Shown here piece by piece: positions 21,617 through 27,192 of a stretch of 27,192 nt of DNA. This stretch comes from DASVLX01 sp035552275 (GTDB taxonomy: Bacteria; Actinomycetota; Actinomycetes; Mycobacteriales; Pseudonocardiaceae): the NCBI GenBank assembly GCA_035552275.1, contig DASZLR010000169.1:1-27192 (forward strand), given 5' to 3'. Made by a program: the position numbers and the translations under genes. Below the pieces are notes generated by a model. The model saw only the letters and a list, made by a program, of their open reading frames with translations, ran no database searches and had not been told where the DNA came from. The first letter of the stretch is position 1; each line of letters begins with the position of its first letter.

Positions 21617-22846
21617 ATGAGTGATCCGCCGCAGGTCGGCGCGCTGGACTGGACCGGACGCCGGTGCGAGCTGGTGGTCGGGCCGGTGGCGCACGGCGGC
21701 CACTGTGTCGGCCGGGTCGAGGGCCGGGTGGTGTTCGTCCGGCACGCGCTCCCGGGGGAGCGGGTGGTGGTGGAGATCACCGAGGACCGCGGCGGCTCGT
21801 TCTGCCGCGGGGACGCGGTGACGGTGCTGGCGGCATCACCGGATCGGGTGACTCCGCCATGCTCGCTGGCCCGGCCGGGTGGCTGCGGCGGCTGCGACTG
21901 GCAGCACGCCTCCCCAGCCGCTGCGCGGGAACTGAAAGCCGCTGTCGTCACCGAGCAGTTGCGCCGACTGGCCGGCCTGCACTGGACGGTCACGGTGGAG
22001 GAACTGCCCGGCGGGCCGCTGCACTGGCGGACCCGGCTGCGACTGGCGGTGGACCAGCGGGGCCGGGCCGGACTACGCGGCCACCGCGGCCATCAGATCG
22101 TCCGGCTGGACGCGGAGCAGGGCTGCGCGATCGCGGTGCCCGGCCTGCTGGACGGTGTGCTCGGCCAGTCCTGGCCGGCGGGTGTCGGCGTCGAGGTGAT
22201 CCAGGACGACCGGGGAGCGCAGCATGTGGCGACCCGGGAGTCGTTGCCCCGGTCACGCGGATTCCGCACCAGCTGGCGGATCGGCGGCCAGGCCGAGCAG
22301 CAGGCCGCCGGGCGGGCCTGGGCGGTGCGCGCGGACGGCTTCTGGCAGGTGCATCCGGCGGCCGCGTCGACGCTGGCGGCCGTGGTGGGCGCCTGGGCGG
22401 ACGCGCCGGCCGGCGGCGTCGCCTGGGACCTGTACGGCGGGGTCGGCCTGTTCGCGGCGGTGCTGGCCGAGCAGGTCGGCGAGCGGGGCAGCGTGCTGCT
22501 GGTCGAGGCGTCCCGGTCGGCGATCGCGGACGCCCGGACGAACCTGGCCGATCTGCCGCAGGTCCGGCCGATCGCCTGCGCCGTCGAGCGGCTTCGGGCC
22601 GACCCGGACGATTCACCCGATGTGGTGGTGCTGGATCCGCCCCGCAAGGGCGCCGGACGCCAGGTGGTGGCGGCGATCGCCGACCGCCGGCCGGACCGGG
22701 TGGTCTACGTCGCGTGCGACCCCGCGGCGCTGGCCAGGGACGTGGCGATCTTCGCGGAGCAGGGCTATCGGCTGACCCGGCTGCGCGCGTTCGACGCCTT
22801 CCCGATGACCCACCATGTGGAATGCGTCGCACTGTTGGAGCCATGA
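21617..22846 (+). CDS. TRAM-domain class I RNA m5U methyltransferase (RumA/TrmA family)
   Basis: The 409-residue product has an N-terminal TRAM RNA-binding domain (about 14-72; VGPVAHGGHCVGRVEGRVVF). A cysteine cluster follows, C82-x7-C90-x2-C93 with C170, which resembles the iron-sulfur site of RlmD. Then comes an SAM-dependent methyltransferase domain with DLYGGVGLF (271-279), DPPRKG (340-345) and the catalytic Cys in VACDPAALARD (C367). This family makes 5-methyluridine in rRNA or tRNA; the target base cannot be read from sequence. M. tuberculosis Rv2689c is the positional equivalent. AAGGAA lies 6 nt before ATG 21617, and TATGGT (21592-21597) is a possible -10. The stop codon overlaps the -35 of the dxs promoter. 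Confidence 0.9.
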   Translation: MSDPPQVGALDWTGRRCELVVGPVAHGGHCVGRVEGRVVFVRHALPGERVVVEITEDRGGSFCRGDAVTVLAASPDRVTPPCSLARPGGCGGCDWQHASPAAARELKAAVVTEQLRRLAGLHWTVTVEELPGGPLHWRTRLRLAVDQRGRAGLRGHRGHQIVRLDAEQGCAIAVPGLLDGVLGQSWPAGVGVEVIQDDRGAQHVATRESLPRSRGFRTSWRIGGQAEQQAAGRAWAVRADGFWQVHPAAASTLAAVVGAWADAPAGGVAWDLYGGVGLFAAVLAEQVGERGSVLLVEASRSAIADARTNLADLPQVRPIACAVERLRADPDDSPDVVVLDPPRKGAGRQVVAAIADRRPDRVVYVACDPAALARDVAIFAEQGYRLTRLRAFDAFPMTHHVECVALLEP

Positions 22847-22872
22847 CCATCGGTGGCTCGGCTGGGTATGGT
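22843..22872 (+). promoter_or_regulatory. Candidate dxs promoter
   Basis: ATGACC (22843-22848), an 18-bp spacer and TATGGT (22867-22872) precede dxs. The -35 overlaps the methyltransferase stop codon. The leader would be about 65 nt. The same TATGGTC -10 sequence occurs before the methyltransferase gene. Confidence 0.4.
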
Positions 22873-22944
22873 CGGTGCAACGCGGTGATCGGGTCAGCGC
22901 GCACGCCGTCGATGACTGGGCGCTTGAGACGGATGGGAGCAACA

Positions 22945-24966
22945 GTGACATTGCTGGAACGGGTCCAGGGCCCCGCCGACCTCAAGACCATGACGCCCGA
23001 CGAGCTGGACCTGCTGGCCGTGGAGATCCGTGACTTCCTGGTGGCGAAGGTCGCCCAGACGGGTGGTCATCTGGGGCCGAACCTCGGTGTTGTCGAGCTC
23101 ACCCTGGCCCTGCACCGGGTGTTCGACTCGCCGTGGGACGCGATGGTGTGGGACGTCGGCCACCAGGCGTACGTGCACAAGATCGTCACCGGCCGGCAGG
23201 ACGGCTTCGACCGGCTGCGTCAGCGGGACGGTCTGTCGGGCTACCCGAACCGGGCCGAGAGCGAGCACGACCTGGTCGAGAACAGCCACGCCTCCGCCGG
23301 CCTGTCCTACGCCGACGGGCTGGCCAAGGCGTTCGCGCTGGCCGGGCAGCAGCGGCACGTGGTCGTGGTGGTCGGCGACGGGGCGCTGACCGGCGGAATG
23401 TGCTGGGAGGCGCTGAACAACATCGCCGGCGACCCCGACCGGCGGGTGGTGATCGTGGTCAACGACAACGGTCGGTCCTACTCACCGACCATCGGTGGCC
23501 TCGCCGACCATCTGGCCACGCTGCGCCTGCAACCGGGCTACGAGCGCGCGCTGGAGGGCGGTAAGCGGGCGCTGCTGGGCACCCCGGTCGTCGGCCGGCC
23601 GATCTACACCGCGCTGCACGCGGCCAAGCGCGGCATCAAGGACGCGTTGTCCCCGCAGCCGATGTTCGAGGACCTCGGCATGAAGTACCTCGGGCCGGTG
23701 GACGGGCACGACATGGCCGCGCTGGAAGGCGCGTTGCACCGGGCGAAGGCGTTCGGCGGGCCGGTCATCGTGCACACCGTCACCCGGAAGGGGAACGGCT
23801 ACGCGCCGGCCGAGAACCACGAGGCCGACCAGATGCACCAGACCGACCCGATGGACCCGGCGACCGGCGCGCCGACCAAGGCCAAGAAGCGCGGCTGGAC
23901 GTCGGTGTTCGCCGAGGAACTGGTCGACATCGGGGCGCAGCGGCCGGATGTGGTGGCGATCACTGCGGCGATGCTCGGCTCGACTGGCCTGGACAAGTTC
24001 GCGGCCGCGTACCCGAACCGGTGGTTCGACGTCGGCATCGCCGAGCAGCACGCGCTGACCTCGGCCGCCGGCATGGCGATGGGCGGCCTGCACCCGGTGG
24101 TCGCGGTCTACTCGACGTTCCTCAACCGGGCGTTCGACCAGTTGCTGATGGACGTCGCACTGCACCGGCAGCCGGTCACTGTGGTGCTCGACCGGGCCGG
24201 CATCACCGGACCGGACGGCCCCAGCCACCACGGCATGTGGGACCTGTCGCTGCTGGGACTGGTGCCCGGCATCCGGGTCGCGGCGCCCAGGGACGCGGCC
24301 AGCCTGCGCGAGGAGTTGCGGGACGCGGTCGGCATCGACGACGGGCCGTCGGTGCTGCGGTTCCCGCGCGGCGCGGTGATCGAGTCAGTGCCGGCGCGGC
24401 AGCGGCTGGGCAGCGGGCTGGACGCCGTCGACGTGCTGCGCCGGCCGGCGGCGGGGGAGAGCCTCGACCTGCTGCTGGTCGCCGTCGGCTCGTTCGGCGA
24501 ACTGGGCCTGGCCGCCGCCGAGCGGCTGGCCGACCAGGGCATCGGGGTGACCGTGGTGGACCCGCGGTGGGTCGTGCCGGTGTCGCCGGAGGTCGTCACT
24601 CTGGCGGGTGAACACCGGTTGGTGGCCACCGTCGAGGACAGCGGCCGGCACGGCGGATTCGGCTGGACGCTGTCGGCGGCGCTGCGGGACGGAGACGTCG
24701 ACGTGCCGCTGCTGGATCTCGCGGTGCCGCAGCGGTTCATCGAACCCGGCACCCGCGACGAGGTGCTCGGTTCGGTCGGACTGACCGCGCAGGACGTGGC
24801 CCGGCGGATCACCGAGTGGGCCGCCGACCGGCTGGGCGAAAGCCGGCCCGAACGCCGGACCAACCACAAGCCGGCGGCGCCGGTTGACGCGCCGATCGAC
24901 GGACATGCCAACGGGCACGTCGATGCCGGCATCGAGGACGCCGCCGAGCACCGCGACGCCAGCTGA
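22945..24966 (+). CDS. dxs: 1-deoxy-D-xylulose-5-phosphate synthase
   Basis: The 673-residue product condenses pyruvate and glyceraldehyde 3-phosphate with thiamine diphosphate, the first step of the MEP isoprenoid pathway. Visible motifs are QTGGHLGPNLGVVELTLALH (near the start, with a catalytic His), the thiamine diphosphate motif GDGALTGGMCWEALNN (144-159), FDVGIAEQHALTSAAGMAMG with the catalytic Glu, and DRAGITGPDGPSHHG. Full length plus about 40 extra low-complexity residues at the C-terminus (from RRTNHKPAAPVDA). The GTG at 22945 has GGGAG 5 nt upstream; an in-frame ATG at 22933 is possible. It is downstream of the methyltransferase gene on the same strand and is followed by copy B of the 75-nt element. 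Confidence 0.96.
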   Translation: MTLLERVQGPADLKTMTPDELDLLAVEIRDFLVAKVAQTGGHLGPNLGVVELTLALHRVFDSPWDAMVWDVGHQAYVHKIVTGRQDGFDRLRQRDGLSGYPNRAESEHDLVENSHASAGLSYADGLAKAFALAGQQRHVVVVVGDGALTGGMCWEALNNIAGDPDRRVVIVVNDNGRSYSPTIGGLADHLATLRLQPGYERALEGGKRALLGTPVVGRPIYTALHAAKRGIKDALSPQPMFEDLGMKYLGPVDGHDMAALEGALHRAKAFGGPVIVHTVTRKGNGYAPAENHEADQMHQTDPMDPATGAPTKAKKRGWTSVFAEELVDIGAQRPDVVAITAAMLGSTGLDKFAAAYPNRWFDVGIAEQHALTSAAGMAMGGLHPVVAVYSTFLNRAFDQLLMDVALHRQPVTVVLDRAGITGPDGPSHHGMWDLSLLGLVPGIRVAAPRDAASLREELRDAVGIDDGPSVLRFPRGAVIESVPARQRLGSGLDAVDVLRRPAAGESLDLLLVAVGSFGELGLAAAERLADQGIGVTVVDPRWVVPVSPEVVTLAGEHRLVATVEDSGRHGGFGWTLSAALRDGDVDVPLLDLAVPQRFIEPGTRDEVLGSVGLTAQDVARRITEWAADRLGESRPERRTNHKPAAPVDAPIDGHANGHVDAGIEDAAEHRDAS

Positions 24967-24980
24967 TCCGGCGGCTCTCC

Positions 24981-25085
24981 GTGGACGACTCGGCGGCGGT
25001 TACTGAGACGGGGCGTGCGAGGCTTTTTGCGCATGTTCCGGTCGATCGGGTGCGGGCGTTCCGCAAAATTCTGAGAGGCCGCTGA
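24981..25085 (+). other. Possible 34-codon reading frame inside repeat copy B
   Basis: A GTG at 24981 opens a 34-codon frame, MDDSAAVTETGR at the start and LFAHVPVDRVRAFRKILRGR at the end, stopping at 25083-25085. The last ~20 codons match the frame of repeat copy A, including the stop position. CGGCGG but no clear ribosome binding site precedes it. It could be a tiny gene, a leader peptide before the two-component genes, or a chance frame in a repeat. Confidence 0.2.
25002..25075 (+). repeat. 75-nt dispersed element, copy B (after dxs)
   Basis: This 74-nt copy begins 35 nt after the dxs stop and, relative to dxs, has the same orientation as copy A has to the DUF3093 gene. The stem that is TCTTGCG/CGCAAGA in copy A is TTTTGCG/CGCAAAA here: one C-G pair replaced by T-A, with both strands changed. 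Its downstream boundary is the first CTGAG of the phased repeats before the response regulator. Confidence 0.75.
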
Positions 25086-25097
25086 GAGCGCGCTGAG
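25071..25097 (+). promoter_or_regulatory. 11-bp-phased CTGAG repeats before the response regulator
   Basis: CTGAG occurs at 25071, 25082 and 25093, exactly 11 bp apart (CTGAGAGGCCG, CTGAGAGCGCG, CTGAGATGTCC). Direct repeats at one helical turn are the usual binding sites of OmpR/PhoB-type regulators, and the complement TCTCAG resembles the half site described for mycobacterial MprA. They lie 74 bp before the regulator start, so autoregulation is likely but inferred. Confidence 0.5.
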
Positions 25098-25170
25098 ATG
25101 TCCCTGGGGGACAGCCAGATCGGCCCTGCCACCGTCCACCCGCGACGTCGCGCTGTGGCACGGTAGAGGA

Positions 25171-25857
25171 GTGCGCGTACTGATTGTCGAGGATGAGCGG
25201 CCGCTGGCCGATGCCATCGCCCGTGGGCTGCGGCGGGAGGGCATGGCGGTCGACGTGGCGACCGACGGCGACGGCGGCCACGAGAAGGTCAGCATCACCC
25301 GCTACGACGTGGTGGTGCTGGACCGGGATCTCCCCGGCATGTCCGGCGACGAGCTGTGCCGGGAGATCGTCGCCGGCGGCGCGCTGTCGCGGGTGCTGAT
25401 GCTCACCGCCAGCGGCGGGATCGCCGACCGGGTGCAGGGCCTGTCGCTGGGCGCGGACGATTATCTGACCAAGCCGTTCGCGTTCCCGGAGTTGGTGGCC
25501 AGGGTGCGGGCGCTGGCCCGGCGGTCCACCCCGGCGACGCCGCCGATGCTGCGCGCGATGGACGTGGCGCTGGATCCGGCCAAGCGGACCGTGTACCGCG
25601 GCGGCGAGCTGGTTGAGTTGACCCGCAAGGAGTTCGGCGTGCTGGAGGTGCTGCTGGCCGCCGGCGGCGCGGTGGTCAGCAGCGAGGAACTGCTGGAGCG
25701 GGTCTGGGACGAGAACGCCGATCCGTTCACCACGACCGTCCGGGTCACGGTGATGACCCTGCGCAAGAAGCTCGGCGAACCCGGCATCATCGACACGGTC
25801 GTCGGCGCGGGCTATCGCGTGCCCAGCGCCGGAGCGTCGGACCTGGAGGTCGGCTGA
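25171..25857 (+). CDS. OmpR-family response regulator
   Basis: The 228-residue product has a receiver domain (about 1-115) with acidic residues E7-D8, phosphoacceptor D51 in VVVLDRDLPG, the switch residue region MLTASGG, and the conserved lysine in LTKPFAFPEL. A winged-helix DNA-binding domain follows (about 128-222; ELVELTRKEFGVLEVLLAAGG, TTTVRVTVMTLRKKLGEPG, VVGAGYRV). It is a transcription regulator controlled by the kinase encoded next. The start is GTG 25171, giving the canonical RVLIVEDE opening. TAGAGGA touches the start codon directly, so the ribosome binding site is unusually placed. GGAGGT near its 3' end serves the kinase. Confidence 0.93.
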   Translation: MRVLIVEDERPLADAIARGLRREGMAVDVATDGDGGHEKVSITRYDVVVLDRDLPGMSGDELCREIVAGGALSRVLMLTASGGIADRVQGLSLGADDYLTKPFAFPELVARVRALARRSTPATPPMLRAMDVALDPAKRTVYRGGELVELTRKEFGVLEVLLAAGGAVVSSEELLERVWDENADPFTTTVRVTVMTLRKKLGEPGIIDTVVGAGYRVPSAGASDLEVG

Positions 25858-25915
25858 CCTGCTGAAGCGATCGGAACAGGGGGCGGCGACCCGAGCGCGG
25901 GTACCCGGCCTGCGG

Positions 25916-27037
25916 TTGCGGTTGACCGCGTTGTCCGTCCTGCTGACGGCCGGGGTGAGTGGGCTGCTGCTGTGGCTGGCGTGGCTGTTGGTCGGGGACG
26001 TTGTCGCCACCGTGCCGCAACTGCCCAGCGGCAGCACGGTCGTGGTGAACGGCGTCGACGTGGACGCGAGCCAGTTGGCCGGCACGCTGGCGAACCATGC
26101 CCGCGAGATGGTGCTCAAGGCCGGGTCGATCGCGTTCGTCTGCGTGGTGCTCGCCGCCGCCGTGCTGGCCTGGACCAGCACCGGGCGATTGCTGCGGCCG
26201 CTGCATGAGGTCACCGGAACGGCGCGGCGGCTGTCCGCCGAGTCGCTGGGGGAGCGCATCACGCCGCATGGGGCCCGGGACGAGGTCGCCGAGTTGGCCG
26301 CCACGTTCAACGCGATGCTGGACCGCTTGCAGGCCAGTTTCGAGACCCAGCGCCGGTTCGTGGCCAATGCCAGCCACGAGCTGCGCACCCCGTTGTCGGT
26401 GATCCGCACCGAACTGGACGTGACGCTGGCCGACCCGGACGCCGACGTGGCCGACCTGCGCCGGATGGCCGAAGTGGTGGGCCGGGCGGCCGGGCGGGCG
26501 ACGCAGTTGGTGGAGGCGTTGCTGTTGCTGGCCCGCACCGATGGCACCGGCTTGGCGGCCCGGGAGCCCGTCGACCTGTCGGCGGTGGCGGCCGCCGCGT
26601 GGCAGGCGGGATGCGGCGAGGCCACCGCGCTGGGGCTGCACGCCACCTTCGACACCGAGCCGGCCACCGCGATCGGCGATCCGGCGCTGCTGGAACGGGT
26701 CGCCGGCAACCTGCTGGAAAACGCCGTGCGGCACAACGTGGCCGGCGGGTGGGTACAGGTGCGGACCGGGACCGATCAGCGGTTCGCGGTCCTGCGGGTC
26801 AGCTCGTCCGGACAGCCGGTCGACGCGGACCGGGTGGCCGAGTTGTTCGAGCCGTTCCGGCGCGGCGGCATCGCCCGAACCGCTCGGTCCGGCGCCGGTC
26901 TGGGCCTGTCGATCGTGCGGGCGGTGGTGGCCGCGCATGGCGGCGAGGTCTACTCGGAGGCCGTTTCCGGCGGCGGCCTGACCGTCACCGTCCGCCTTCC
27001 GGCTGTACTGTCGGGGCGCGATGAACGACGAACTTGA
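25916..27037 (+). CDS. Sensor histidine kinase
   Basis: As annotated (373 residues from TTG 25916) the product has two membrane segments (about 6-27 and 68-88) enclosing a short ~40-residue extracytoplasmic loop, and a HAMP linker (88-141). A dimerisation domain carries the H-box NASHELRTPLSVIRTE (H154). The ATPase domain has N-box NLLENAVRHN, then VAELFEPFRRG and GAGLGLSIVRAV. It would autophosphorylate on H154 and pass phosphate to D51 of the neighbouring regulator. The small loop suggests sensing within or near the membrane. The start is uncertain: no ribosome binding site precedes the TTG. GGAGGT (25845-25850) lies 8 nt before an in-frame CTG at 25859 that would add 19 residues, and there is no other start codon in between. 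Confidence 0.9.
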   Translation: MRLTALSVLLTAGVSGLLLWLAWLLVGDVVATVPQLPSGSTVVVNGVDVDASQLAGTLANHAREMVLKAGSIAFVCVVLAAAVLAWTSTGRLLRPLHEVTGTARRLSAESLGERITPHGARDEVAELAATFNAMLDRLQASFETQRRFVANASHELRTPLSVIRTELDVTLADPDADVADLRRMAEVVGRAAGRATQLVEALLLLARTDGTGLAAREPVDLSAVAAAAWQAGCGEATALGLHATFDTEPATAIGDPALLERVAGNLLENAVRHNVAGGWVQVRTGTDQRFAVLRVSSSGQPVDADRVAELFEPFRRGGIARTARSGAGLGLSIVRAVVAAHGGEVYSEAVSGGGLTVTVRLPAVLSGRDERRT

Positions 27038-27192
27038 GCGCCAGATCCGCGATGAGGCCGAGGCGACACGAGATGCGCCACTTTCTGCGAGCGATGGCGA
27101 CCGCCTGAACCGTACGCGGTCAGCGGTCTATCCGGTGCGGCTGACACCGGCGGAGGCCGCCGCCGTGCAGGAGGCCGCGAATCGCCTCGATC
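27021..27192 (+). CDS. Possible ribbon-helix-helix-like small protein (partial)
   Basis: An ATG at 27021 opens a frame that runs off the right edge after 57 codons. It begins MNDELERQIRDEAEATRDAP, then a charged stretch and VYPVRLTPAEAAAVQEAANRLD. The pattern V.VRLTPAE...+++.A.RL is typical of the strand and first helix of CopG-like (ribbon-helix-helix) proteins and of BrnA-type antitoxins, but the second helix is outside the window. It overlaps the kinase gene by 17 bp and may be co-translated with it. A weak GGGG is the only ribosome binding site candidate. If it is an antitoxin, a toxin gene should be adjacent. Confidence 0.55.
   Translation, partial: MNDELERQIRDEAEATRDAPLSASDGDRLNRTRSAVYPVRLTPAEAAAVQEAANRLD

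Noticed and set aside
21664..22944. Long upstream extension in the dxs frame through the methyltransferase gene
   Set aside because: It is the +1 shadow of the methyltransferase; Dxs homology begins at 22945, which has a ribosome binding site.
1..27192. CRISPR arrays, rRNA, tRNA, insertion sequences
   Set aside because: No spaced identical repeats, no rRNA or tRNA signatures, and no transposase frame or terminal inverted repeats were seen on either strand.

Overview
The window is high-GC chromosomal DNA from an actinomycete, most likely of the Pseudonocardiaceae type. Two things support this: dense G/C-ending codons with GTG and TTG starts, and a core gene order close to the Mycobacterium tuberculosis sigA-to-dxs segment. 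From 11.9 kb rightward the order is sigA, ppgK, cei, DUF4193, DUF3093, dut, DUF3710, alpha/beta hydrolase, OB-fold protein, DUF3159 protein, a TrkA pair (ceoC/ceoB), TRAM rRNA/tRNA methyltransferase and dxs. A suhB-type gene expected between ppgK and cei, and an amino-acid permease expected near the TrkA pair, are absent. Genus is not determinable from this window.

Region 1 (1-3.9 kb): the start of an XRE-family regulator runs off the left edge. It is divergent from a stand-alone GGDEF protein with intact active and inhibitory sites. A YihY/BrkB membrane protein converges on the GGDEF gene, and a superfamily 2 DEAH-type helicase is divergent from the BrkB gene.

Region 2 (3.9-8.7 kb): a self-contained sugar ABC importer of the xylose/ribose class (lipoprotein binding protein, single-domain ATPase, permease), followed by a ROK-family repressor gene and closed by a perfect 17-bp terminator hairpin. 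A 44-bp concentric dyad lies directly before the binding-protein gene and is the obvious operator for the ROK protein.

Region 3 (8.7-11.9 kb): a 59-residue zinc-ribbon protein and two overlapping small membrane proteins on the minus strand. These are followed by a compositionally foreign gene encoding a W/P-rich N-terminus, coiled coils, a DUF4041 region and a T5orf172-type GIY-YIG domain. It sits immediately before sigA, back to back with it across a shared 19-bp terminator stem.

Region 4 (11.9-25.0 kb): the conserved housekeeping block, with transcription initiation (SigA), polyphosphate-dependent glucose phosphorylation, envelope integrity (Cei), dUTP control (Dut), potassium-uptake regulation, RNA modification and the first committed step of the MEP isoprenoid pathway (Dxs).

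Region 5 (25.0-27.2 kb): an OmpR-family response regulator and its histidine kinase, preceded by three 11-bp-phased CTGAG repeats. A truncated gene at the right edge overlaps the kinase and may encode a ribbon-helix-helix-like protein.

The least explained structure is a 75-nt element present twice (after the DUF3093 gene and after dxs, sense to each gene). The copies are 84% identical, carry a compensatory base-pair change in a potential stem, and keep a shared reading frame ending in the same peptide and stop codon. The sequence alone does not settle whether it is an RNA element, a dispersed repeat or a tiny gene.
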